Below are positions 1 to 5,113 of a stretch of DNA of 5,509 bases, one piece after another. A program made the translations under genes and the position numbers. The stretch comes from Clostridium sp. (lineage in GTDB: Bacteria > Bacillota > Clostridia > Lachnospirales > Lachnospiraceae): NCBI GenBank assembly GCA_004554205.1, contig SFNH01000116.1, positions 1 through 5,509 on the forward strand, given 5' to 3'. The notes below the pieces were generated by a model. It was given only the letters and a program-made list of their open reading frames with translations, was not told where the DNA came from and did not search any database. Each line of letters starts with the position of its first letter. Positions within the stretch are counted from its first letter, which is position 1.

Positions 1-43
1 TCACTGCCAGAAATAAAAATAAACAGATCATATACTTTTTCAT
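1..43 (-). CDS. Start of a secreted or membrane protein gene (5' end only)
   Basis: An ATG at 43-41 opens a frame that runs off the left edge of the window. The 14 visible residues read MKKYMICLFLFLAV: two lysines followed by a hydrophobic run, as in a signal peptide or N-terminal membrane anchor. A clean Shine-Dalgarno GGAGGG (plus-strand 51-56) sits 7 nt upstream, which makes the start credible despite the short reach. The 54-bp gap after the preceding lipoprotein gene contains no hairpin or T-tract, so read-through from that gene is likely. Too little is visible to name a family. Confidence 0.6.
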   Translation of the reverse strand, partial: MKKYMICLFLFLAV

Positions 44-97
44 GTAAAATCCCTCCGTAAGTATAGTATCTGCTTATTTTTGCTGTTTTATCCGAAT

Positions 98-1276
98 TTA
101 CTCCCGCCCCTCAATCTTCGCCGGCTTCATATCATTCGTTGTGACAATGCAGATCCAGGTCTTGCCGGGATTTAGGACGATTTCCTTTCCGGTCGCGTCA
201 TAGTAATGCGTCACGCCGAATTCCCCATCTTTCTCCCATGTGATATCCTCCGCCTGACCGTTCGAGATATAATATCCCCAGGACGATTCATGGACATTGA
301 TATTGCGGTACTCCGTAGTCGCGTAGTATCCGGCGGAACAGTACTGGATAATGATGTTTTTCACGGCGATCTGTCCCTCATTTCCGTTGTGGGGAGCGCC
401 GTACTGGTAGCGATAGTAAAGCCCGTCCTCCTCATTGTACTCAAACCACGGATCATTTAACGGGTATCCCGGCGTCACCTTCCACGCATCCCTTACGTCC
501 ACCCCGCGCATCGGGGCCGTCATACCGGTTCTCGCAAAGAGGAAATGTCCGTGGTAATCCTCGTCATACTCCCGGGAATAGCCGAGCTTATCAATCGCAC
601 GGCTGATCCCGTCGGCGCTTGCGTACGCATTATGCGGGGCACGCCTGTCCTTTGCGCGGTAATACGCGGTGCCTCCGATTCCTTCAATTCCGTTTATATT
701 GTCCACATTTTCAAGGTACGGTTTGGCAAAGGTGCTCTGTCCGAAATGGGCATAGATGGCGTCAAACTCGCGGGCAAAATAGGTATAATAGGTTCGGCAG
801 CTTCGCACAGAACCGATGCGGTTCAGATCATCATAATCCTCGATGATCGCCATATAGCGGTTCATGCTGCCCTCCACCGGCGCCTCATACACCACGCCGG
901 CGCGGTTGATGCCGTACTGGGGCAGCGCTGCCTTGTCGTTGCTCATCATGATCGCGAGCGGCCGCCGGTTCCCCTGCGATACCGGAACCATCTCTCCGGT
1001 CAGGTAGCTCCTTATCATGCCCTCCTTTTCCACCCGCGGCTCCTGCTCCTCGGGGTCTGTCTCCGTCTCCGGCTCTGTCTCGATCATAATCGGCTCCGCG
1101 GCGGTCTCCTCCGTCTCCGGGAACTCCTCCGTCTCCGAAGTCTCCTCAAGCTCGATTTGCCGATAGCTGAATACCGGTCTTGAACATCCGGGAAGAATCG
1201 CGCCAAAAAGAAACAGGCCGAGCAGAACTGCGATTCCTTTCCCTCTACATATCTGTTTTTTTTCTCTCACCTGCAA
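98..1276 (-). CDS. DUF3048 (YerB-like) lipoprotein
   Basis: Predicted extracytoplasmic lipoprotein of about 392 residues. From the N-terminus it shows a basic stretch, a hydrophobic segment and a lipobox LPGC with the acylated Cys near residue 31. A very acidic Glu/Thr/Pro linker follows (about 42-85), then a DUF3048 N-terminal domain with PLAIMMSN (106-113) and the family's IGSVRSxR element (154-161). The C-terminal DUF3048 domain covers roughly 283-385. YerB of Bacillus belongs to this family; its biochemical role is not established to my knowledge. The start is a choice: TTG at 1276 lies 8 nt after GAGGGG (plus-strand 1285-1290), whereas GTG at 1270 lies 14 nt away and forms a GTGA overlap with the ybeY stop. 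An ATG at 1357 would add 27 residues deep inside ybeY and bury the signal peptide, so I rejected it. The overlap with ybeY implies translational coupling. An A8 run follows directly after the start region. Confidence 0.88.
   Translation of the reverse strand: MQVREKKQICRGKGIAVLLGLFLFGAILPGCSRPVFSYRQIELEETSETEEFPETEETAAEPIMIETEPETETDPEEQEPRVEKEGMIRSYLTGEMVPVSQGNRRPLAIMMSNDKAALPQYGINRAGVVYEAPVEGSMNRYMAIIEDYDDLNRIGSVRSCRTYYTYFAREFDAIYAHFGQSTFAKPYLENVDNINGIEGIGGTAYYRAKDRRAPHNAYASADGISRAIDKLGYSREYDEDYHGHFLFARTGMTAPMRGVDVRDAWKVTPGYPLNDPWFEYNEEDGLYYRYQYGAPHNGNEGQIAVKNIIIQYCSAGYYATTEYRNINVHESSWGYYISNGQAEDITWEKDGEFGVTHYYDATGKEIVLNPGKTWICIVTTNDMKPAKIEGRE
1041..1152 (-). repeat. Low-complexity acidic linker repeat in the lipoprotein gene
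   Basis: On the plus strand the blocks CTCCGTCTCCG recur at 1061-1071, 1109-1119 and 1127-1137 among related CTC/GTC-rich text. They encode degenerate Glu-Thr and Glu-Pro units such as EETSETEEFPETEET. This is the flexible tether between the lipid-anchored Cys and the first DUF3048 domain. Its tandem nature makes length variation between strains plausible. Confidence 0.7.
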
Positions 1277-1764
1277 TACCCGTTCCCCTCTAATATTTCT
1301 CTCTGTTTTTGTTCCATCACTTCCCGCTCGCCCTCCTCCATGTGGTCGTATCCGCACAGATGAAGCATACTGTGCGCGAGGAGGAACGCAAGCTCGCGCT
1401 CCCTGGAGTGGCCGTACCTTTCGGCCTGCTCATCTACCTTTTCGACCGAGATGATAATGTCTCCCAAAATGAGCTCGCCACTCTCCGGGTTAAAAGAATC
1501 CGCGGCCGCATCCTCCACATGGCTGAAATCGGCCGCACTCTCAAATTCAATCATCGGGAATGAAAGCACATCTGTGGGCGCATCGATCCGGCGGTAATCC
1601 CGGTTGATCTCCCGGATTGCTTCGTCATCCGTTAAAAGCACGTTTACTTCTGCCTCGTACGGACATTTCTCATAGTCGAGCGCCGCGGGAATGATGTCGT
1701 GGATGATTTTCTCGTAATCCGCATCAAGCTTCTTATCTGTCTCGTATTCAATATGGATGGTCAT
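1267..1764 (-). CDS. ybeY: Endoribonuclease / rRNA maturation factor YbeY
   Basis: A 165-residue protein of the UPF0054/YbeY family, zinc-dependent endoribonucleases linked to 16S rRNA 3' end processing and ribosome quality control in the cytoplasm. The metal site is visible as HSMLHLCGYDH, with histidines at 131, 135 and 141 (H-x3-H-x5-H). The conserved TDVLSFP (64-70) and LGDIIIS (100-106) segments are also present. The second motif residue is Ser where many homologues have Gly. An acidic insertion (about 73-95) lies between the TDVLSFP and LGDIIIS blocks. The ATG at 1764 has AGAGGA 7 nt upstream. The gene follows phoH by 36 bp, the usual partnership, although Bacillus places pgpH between them. 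Its TGA overlaps the start of the lipoprotein gene. Confidence 0.96.
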   Translation of the reverse strand: MTIHIEYETDKKLDADYEKIIHDIIPAALDYEKCPYEAEVNVLLTDDEAIREINRDYRRIDAPTDVLSFPMIEFESAADFSHVEDAAADSFNPESGELILGDIIISVEKVDEQAERYGHSRERELAFLLAHSMLHLCGYDHMEEGEREVMEQKQREILEGNGYCR

Positions 1765-1800
1765 ACGCCTGTCCTCTTTTCTTTCATCGTGTTTTCACGC

Positions 1801-2802
1801 CTAATGTTCCCGTTTTTTGCGCCCCCGCTTTCCGGGCGCTTCCGACGCGGGCTTGTTCTTCTTTTCGTAATCGTCATACGCCTGGACGATTTTCTGCACC
1901 AGCGGATGGCGCACCACGTCGCTGCTTGTCAGGGTGCAGAAGCCGATGTCGTCGATCTTGTGCAGCACCTTCATCGCCATGTCAAGCCCGGACACGGCTC
2001 CTCCCGGCAGATCTTTCTGTGTTTTGTCGCCGGTGATGATCACTTTTGAGCCGAAACCGATCCGCGTTAGAAACATCTTCATCTGCGCCGGCGTTGTGTT
2101 CTGCGCCTCATCCAGAATAATGTAAGCGTTGTCAAGCGTCCGCCCGCGCATGTACGCGAGCGGAGCCACCTCGATCAGTCCCTTCTCCGAATTATGCAGA
2201 AAGCTCTCCGCCCCCATGATCTGGTAGAGCGCGTCGTACAGGGGCCTAAGGTACGGATCGATCTTGCTCTGCAGATCCCCCGGAAGAAAGCCGAGCTTCT
2301 CTCCTGCTTCAATGGCGGGGCGCGTCAGGATGATCCTGCCCACCTCGCCGTTTTTAAATGCCGAGATTGCCATCGCCATCGCAAGGTAGGTCTTCCCCGT
2401 ACCGGCGGGACCGATCCCGAAGACGATCATTTTCTTTCGGATGGTATCCACATACTGCTTCTGCCCCATCGTCTTTGGCTTTACCGGTTTCCCGCCTGCC
2501 GTCCGGCAGATGATGTCCCTGTCAATCTCGAGAATCGCATCGTCCGACTCCGTAAACGATAAGGACAGCGCATAATCCACGCTCTGCTCGGTGATGACAT
2601 TGCCGCGCTTTGAAAGCTCCACCAGGTTGTTTAACACGCTCTTTGCCCGACCGACCATCTGCTCCGGCCCGATCAGCTTGATCGCTCCGTCGCGCGCTAC
2701 GATCGTCACATGCAGCGTCCGCTCAATCTTCTTTAAGTAGCTGTCAAACTGACCGCATACATTTTTTTCGTGTTCGATGGGAATATCAATGATTGTCTCC
2801 AT
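1801..2802 (-). CDS. phoH: PhoH family P-loop ATPase
   Basis: A cytoplasmic nucleotide-binding protein of about 333 residues (Bacillus PhoH is about 320). An N-terminal KH-like segment (about 10-70) precedes the PhoH ATPase domain. That domain shows a QKQY element (114-117), Walker A GPAGTGKT (131-138), Walker B IILDEAQN (about 228-235), ITGDKTQ (256-262) and VVRHPLV (296-302). The family is thought to act in RNA metabolism, often beside YbeY, which is exactly the arrangement here. The C-terminus is a short Lys/Arg-rich tail (KRGRKKREH). Start choice: ATG at 2802 has AGGCGG 9 nt upstream. ATG at 2811 has GAGGAG about 13 nt upstream and would add three residues. The longer frame to 2871 adds a basic stretch inside yqfD and is unlikely. 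The gene overlaps the end of yqfD by 17-26 nt, implying coupled translation. An A7 run lies near the 5' end. Confidence 0.95.
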   Translation of the reverse strand: METIIDIPIEHEKNVCGQFDSYLKKIERTLHVTIVARDGAIKLIGPEQMVGRAKSVLNNLVELSKRGNVITEQSVDYALSLSFTESDDAILEIDRDIICRTAGGKPVKPKTMGQKQYVDTIRKKMIVFGIGPAGTGKTYLAMAMAISAFKNGEVGRIILTRPAIEAGEKLGFLPGDLQSKIDPYLRPLYDALYQIMGAESFLHNSEKGLIEVAPLAYMRGRTLDNAYIILDEAQNTTPAQMKMFLTRIGFGSKVIITGDKTQKDLPGGAVSGLDMAMKVLHKIDDIGFCTLTSSDVVRHPLVQKIVQAYDDYEKKNKPASEAPGKRGRKKREH

Positions 2803-4027
2803 TACGCTCATCCGCCTGTTTAATCTCCTCTGTCTGCGTGATATTCTGTCCAACTCCCACCGGCTCTTCAAGGCTCATATGTCCCTGAACCAGCCAGCAG
2901 GTATTCTTATCTGATATTTTAACATCATTTTCAATTATTTGAACCCCCTTTTCCATTAAATTTTTCATTTTCTGATTTTGAATATGCTCCTTCATTGCCT
3001 CCGCCTCGGTATTTGTCCGCTTTCTCTCATAGAGTGCGTATTCCCGCGCGGAAATTTTGTCAAACCAGACCGGCAGGTAAAAGTCCTGAAACAGAACTGC
3101 CTGATGGCTTTCCGCCGAAATTTCCCACGTCTCTTCTCCGTTTGAGGGTAATATCCACAAAAAGGAAATGTCTGCGATTTTAAGTCGAAGCCCCTTTCGC
3201 GTCCTTCCGGTGTAAGAGCGTTCCGCAACGAAATGCGGTATCGTGTCACTGTAGGTAAACTCCGTGCGGGCAATAATATCCGCGTCTGCCCGCACATACC
3301 GGCAGTTCACCAGCTCCTCCGCGTCATTGTAGATTGGGATTGTGCCGCTTACGAGGAGTTGTCCCGGCTCTATCGTATCCCCGATCTTTACCTGCGGCTT
3401 TCCCCTTCGGACGATCATGCTGGTGATGACGCCTCCTTTGGATGCCACCAGATCCCGCGGCTCTTCGTCCTTTTTAGGAATTGTCCCGATCACATCATTT
3501 TCTTTTATACGGATCATAAGCCGCGTGCCGGAAATCCGCGCCGACACCCAGATGATCTCGGGGAAGTCGGTGCGGATGGACTCCTCGAGACTGTCGCAGT
3601 CCACATTTTTTTTCGGAACCCCGTATCGTATCTTCTGGGAATCCAGATAATGTAACAGCATATCGTCCGTAAATCGGTAATTTCCCTCAAGAGTGATATT
3701 CCAGATATAGTTCGACATGATAAAAAGAATCGCAAAGAAGGCCGCCACCCCGGCAGCGTACAGCTTCCGCCTCCGATTCCGGTGTAAAAAAAAAGGAAGC
3801 CCATATCTTCCCTCAATTTTCAGACGCACATGAGACTTCCGCACAAGCGGCTTTACACGCCGGTAATCCTTTAGCATAATGTAAAACTGATAGCTGTCCT
3901 TCACATAGCGCAGGTCCCAGATGGAAATCTGGTTTGCCATGCACAGGTTTAAAAACCGTTCCGGCGAGAAGCCCACCAGCCGAATCCTAAGATAACCGCC
4001 GTAAAAGCGCAGAACTGCCTGCTTCAT
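2786..4027 (-). CDS. yqfD: Sporulation protein YqfD
   Basis: A 413-residue protein matching YqfD (Bacillus homologue about 400 residues), a mother-cell sporulation membrane protein of the sigma-E regulon. The N-terminal cytoplasmic part carries GYLRIRLVGFSPERFLNLC, typical of the family. A single membrane segment follows at about 89-109. After it comes an extracytoplasmic region beginning ITLEGNYRFT that resembles a POTRA/FtsQ-like fold. The ATG at 4027 is chosen because GGGGGAGG lies just upstream; the longer frame from 4057 would overlap yqfC and lacks that support. It follows yqfC by 19 bp and overlaps phoH at its 3' end. The coding strand has a T9 run (plus-strand 3786-3794, encoding PFFLH) and an A8 run (plus-strand 3606-3613), both in frame as read here. 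Family placement is confident; the precise mechanism in spore formation is not known to me. Confidence 0.93.
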   Translation of the reverse strand: MKQAVLRFYGGYLRIRLVGFSPERFLNLCMANQISIWDLRYVKDSYQFYIMLKDYRRVKPLVRKSHVRLKIEGRYGLPFFLHRNRRRKLYAAGVAAFFAILFIMSNYIWNITLEGNYRFTDDMLLHYLDSQKIRYGVPKKNVDCDSLEESIRTDFPEIIWVSARISGTRLMIRIKENDVIGTIPKKDEEPRDLVASKGGVITSMIVRRGKPQVKIGDTIEPGQLLVSGTIPIYNDAEELVNCRYVRADADIIARTEFTYSDTIPHFVAERSYTGRTRKGLRLKIADISFLWILPSNGEETWEISAESHQAVLFQDFYLPVWFDKISAREYALYERKRTNTEAEAMKEHIQNQKMKNLMEKGVQIIENDVKISDKNTCWLVQGHMSLEEPVGVGQNITQTEEIKQADERNGDNH

Positions 4028-4046
4028 GCGACCTCCCCCTTTCCGG

Positions 4047-4316
4047 TCAATCACCAAATTCCATGGACTGGATCTGCCCGCTGATCTTCATCTCGTCGTG
4101 ATTATAATAATCGATGTGAAGCCGCCTGCCGTGGATCTCAAGCTTACAATGCTTCGCCTGCAGTTTCACGGTCTTGTCGTCATAGATCAGGATTCCCCGG
4201 TAATTCTCCACCGTGACGCTGTATCGTCCCACGAATGAAATCAGGACCTCACCCAGCACCACGTCCTTCGGAAGCTTCAGTCCGTCCGCCGCTGCCAGCT
4301 TAATCTGCTCAAACAT
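4047..4316 (-). CDS. yqfC: Sporulation protein YqfC (YabP/YqfC family)
   Basis: An 89-residue soluble-looking protein, close to the length of Bacillus YqfC. It has the family pattern of a short N-terminal helix and a beta-rich core: LPKDVVLGEVLISFVGRYSV, then VENYRGILIYDD and LHIDYYNHDEMKISG. YqfC and YabP belong to one family of sporulation proteins, and YqfC is made under sigma-E in the mother cell. The ATG at 4316 has GGGGAG about 9 nt upstream. It is the first gene after the rpsU terminator and sits directly before yqfD, the conserved pairing, so it probably heads the sporulation/phoH/ybeY transcript. I could not find a convincing sigma-A or sigma-E promoter in the 43 bp between the terminator and the start. 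Confidence 0.93.
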   Translation of the reverse strand: MFEQIKLAAADGLKLPKDVVLGEVLISFVGRYSVTVENYRGILIYDDKTVKLQAKHCKLEIHGRRLHIDYYNHDEMKISGQIQSMEFGD

Positions 4317-4358
4317 GAATCCCGACTCCCCGCTGCCGGACTCTTATAACATGATACG

Positions 4359-4388
4359 AAAAAATCCCCAGCCGTATGACTGGGGATT
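4359..4388 (-). terminator. Intrinsic terminator of rpsU
   Basis: Perfect 9-bp inverted repeat AATCCCCAG (4363-4371) and CTGGGGATT (4380-4388) with an 8-nt loop. In the minus-strand transcript it is followed immediately by a run of six U (plus-strand A at 4359-4364). It lies 10 bp after the rpsU stop. There is no T-tract on the plus-strand side, so it is directional. Confidence 0.93.
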
Positions 4389-4398
4389 GATGAAACAC

Positions 4399-4575
4399 TT
4401 AGTTAAATTTGCGTTTTCTTGCAGCTTCAGACTTCTTTTTACGTCTTACACTGGGCTTTTCGTAATGCTCTCTCTTACGAATCTCCTGCTGGATACCAGC
4501 CTTTGCGCAGTTTCTCTTGAATCTGCGTAATGCGCTGTCCAGGCTCTCGTTCTCTTTAACGATCACGTTTGACAT
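4399..4575 (-). CDS. rpsU: 30S ribosomal protein S21
   Basis: A 58-residue, strongly basic protein beginning MSNVIVKENESLDSALRRFK and ending in a Lys/Arg-rich tail (RRKKKSEAARKRKFN). This is the full usual length of bacterial S21, a late-assembling small-subunit protein near the 16S 3' end that assists initiation. The ATG at 4575 is preceded by AGGTG 6 nt away and by a stronger GGAGGGAGG about 13 nt away. It has its own promoter and its own terminator, so it is a monocistronic unit. In Bacillus rpsU is followed by yqeY; here it is followed by yqfC. Confidence 0.97.
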   Translation of the reverse strand: MSNVIVKENESLDSALRRFKRNCAKAGIQQEIRKREHYEKPSVRRKKKSEAARKRKFN

Positions 4576-4581
4576 AGCTCA

Positions 4582-4625
4582 CACCTAACCTCCCTCCAGT
4601 TGTGTACTTGTGCATAATACAACTG
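4582..4625 (-). promoter_or_regulatory. rpsU 5' leader hairpin abutting the Shine-Dalgarno region
   Basis: The rpsU leader contains a perfect 7-bp inverted repeat, CAGTTGT (4597-4603) and ACAACTG (4619-4625), with a 15-nt loop. In the transcript the 3' arm runs directly into GGAGGGAGG (4597-4589), sharing its first G, and then AGGTG (4586-4582) before the ATG. The geometry would allow folding to influence ribosome access. A role in S21 autoregulation is an inference; the stem is only moderately stable. Confidence 0.5.
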
Positions 4626-4651
4626 TTTGGGTATTTTATAGCACTGGTATG

Positions 4652-4699
4652 ATTATAGCATAAAATCGCCATTCGTCAACTGTTTTTTCACGCTTTTTT
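4652..4699 (-). promoter_or_regulatory. Strong sigma-A promoter of rpsU with UP-like A-tracts
   Basis: Reading the minus strand, the -35 is TTGACG (4679-4674), the spacer is 16 bp and the -10 is TATAAT (4657-4652). A TGC immediately precedes the -10, giving an extended -10. Upstream lie two A6 tracts at 4683-4688 and 4694-4699, spaced exactly 11 bp apart and starting 4 bp from the -35, as in an UP element or phased bend. Transcription should begin around 4645, leaving a leader of about 70 nt. Confidence 0.9.
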
Positions 4700-4701
4700 C
4701 A

Positions 4702-4745
4702 GAAATCCGTAACAGTTAAGCTATGCTGCGTTTCTGGCGGATTTC
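4702..4745. repeat. Inverted repeat GAAATCCG/CGGATTTC
   Basis: Perfect 8-bp arms at 4702-4709 and 4738-4745 separated by 28 nt. It lies just beyond the A-tracts of the rpsU promoter and marks the rpsU-proximal edge of the structured spacer. Confidence 0.6.
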
Positions 4746-4795
4746 ACGCCACAGCTCCCGGACAGACAGACCGTGTGACACGCTGCGTTTCCGGC
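4725..4795. repeat. Direct repeat GCTGCGTTTCyGGC
   Basis: Two 14-bp copies at 4725-4738 and 4782-4795, 57 bp apart, differing at a single position (T or C). The first copy overlaps the right arm of the GAAATCCG/CGGATTTC inverted repeat by one base. Confidence 0.55.
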
Positions 4796-4797
4796 TC

Positions 4798-4880
4798 GGT
4801 CCGCGCGCTTATTAGCCGCCAGTCGCGCGAAACTCGCTTCGCTCAAACAACGCGCTTTGTGGCGGCGGCTAGCGCAGACC
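4798..4880. repeat. Composite GC-rich stem in the alaS-rpsU spacer
   Basis: The core is a perfect 8-bp pairing TAGCCGCC (4813-4820) with GGCGGCTA (4864-4871). It extends outward through GCGC (4805-4808 with 4872-4875) and GGTC (4798-4801 with GACC 4877-4880), giving 16 pairs interrupted by short internal loops. The enclosed segment holds further GCGCG/CGCGC complementarity and the motif CTCGCTTCGCTC (4833-4844). Paired in RNA on either strand, this would be a stable branched domain. Confidence 0.55.
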
Positions 4881-4920
4881 TCGCTTCGGAAGCCTCGCTA
4901 TCGTCACCGGGCCTGCCTTC

Positions 4921-4952
4921 CGGGGCCTTGCGGCTGATATTATCCAGCCCCG
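4921..4952. repeat. Overlapping inverted repeats CGGGGC/GCCCCG and GGCTG/CAGCC
   Basis: CGGGGC (4921-4926) can pair with GCCCCG (4947-4952). An inner GGCTG (4932-4936) can pair with CAGCC (4945-4949) around an 8-nt AT-rich loop. The two share 4947-4949, so they are partly alternative pairings. Confidence 0.45.
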
Positions 4953-4985
4953 AGGGAGCGGTGCTACAACCTTACCGTGAGGGAA

Positions 4986-5034
4986 GACGGTGAACACTTT
5001 TTCGAGCCGTGCGAGAAAAAGTTTTACACCCGTC
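4986..5034. repeat. 49-bp imperfect hairpin downstream of alaS
   Basis: The left arm 4986-5003 (GACGGTGAACACTTTTTC) pairs with 5015-5034 in 17 pairs, with one mismatch and two single-base bulges. The loop is about 11 nt. It lies 80 bp past the alaS stop. Neither strand shows the U-run directly after the stem that an intrinsic terminator needs, because the T-rich tract is inside the stem. A shorter ACCGT/ACGGT pairing (4974-4978 with 4987-4991) competes for its base. It may protect or define the alaS 3' end, or be part of a structured RNA. Confidence 0.6.
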
Positions 5035-5113
5035 GACCGAACAAAAGCGAAAACCCTGCCCGCGACCGAGGTGAGCCGCATGGCTGAACTGTCACAGGAA
5101 ATCCCGTCTCGTG

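Larger units (their letters stand above)
4701..5113. other. Gene-free, repeat-rich spacer between alaS and rpsU
   Basis: About 410 bp with no credible coding sequence: the frames that remain open lack ribosome binding sites and recognisable protein features. The stretch is GC-rich outside its A/T hairpin and is crowded with inverted repeats (4702-4745, 4798-4880, 4883-4893, 4921-4952, 4974-4991, 4986-5034). It also has direct repeats (4725-4738 with 4782-4795; CTCGCTTCG at 4833-4841 and 4880-4888). It could be the 3' UTR of alaS, a structured non-coding RNA or a dispersed intergenic repeat. I do not recognise it as a known RNA family. Confidence 0.6.

Noticed and set aside
44..97. A promoter for the gene at the left edge (TATACT at plus-strand 65-60)
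   Set aside because: No -35 lies at a suitable distance, and the predicted start would fall inside the ribosome binding site.
545..1183. A 212-codon plus-strand frame antisense to the DUF3048 lipoprotein gene
   Set aside because: It is the mirror of a well-supported coding sequence; its Leu/Arg-rich C-terminal part is simply the antisense of the acidic Glu/Thr linker.
4317..4358. A sigma-E-type promoter before yqfC
   Set aside because: A CATGTTAT-like word is present on the minus strand, but it matches the -10 consensus poorly and has no suitable -35 at the right distance.
4633..4666. ATTTTAT/ATAAAAT inverted repeat flanking the rpsU -10 as a repressor operator
   Set aside because: The arms are short and purely A/T in an AT-rich promoter, so chance is the simplest explanation.
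4775..4993. A 72-codon plus-strand frame in the spacer
   Set aside because: It begins at a GTG without a ribosome binding site, lies against the direction of all other genes and covers the stem-forming repeats. Nothing supports translation.
5003..5034. GAGCCGTGCGAG text resembling the start of group II intron domain V
   Set aside because: The matching 3' half and the ending expected of domain V are absent, and no reverse transcriptase or intron boundaries are present nearby.
4986..5034. The long hairpin as the intrinsic terminator of alaS
   Set aside because: The stem is not followed by a U-run in the minus-strand transcript; the T-rich tract is inside the stem. I list it as a hairpin of unknown role instead.
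4869..5081. A 70-codon open frame on the minus strand in the alaS-rpsU spacer
   Set aside because: It has no Shine-Dalgarno sequence before its ATG, it runs through the long hairpin, and its product is an Arg/Pro-rich sequence with no recognisable fold. It is more likely an open frame by composition.
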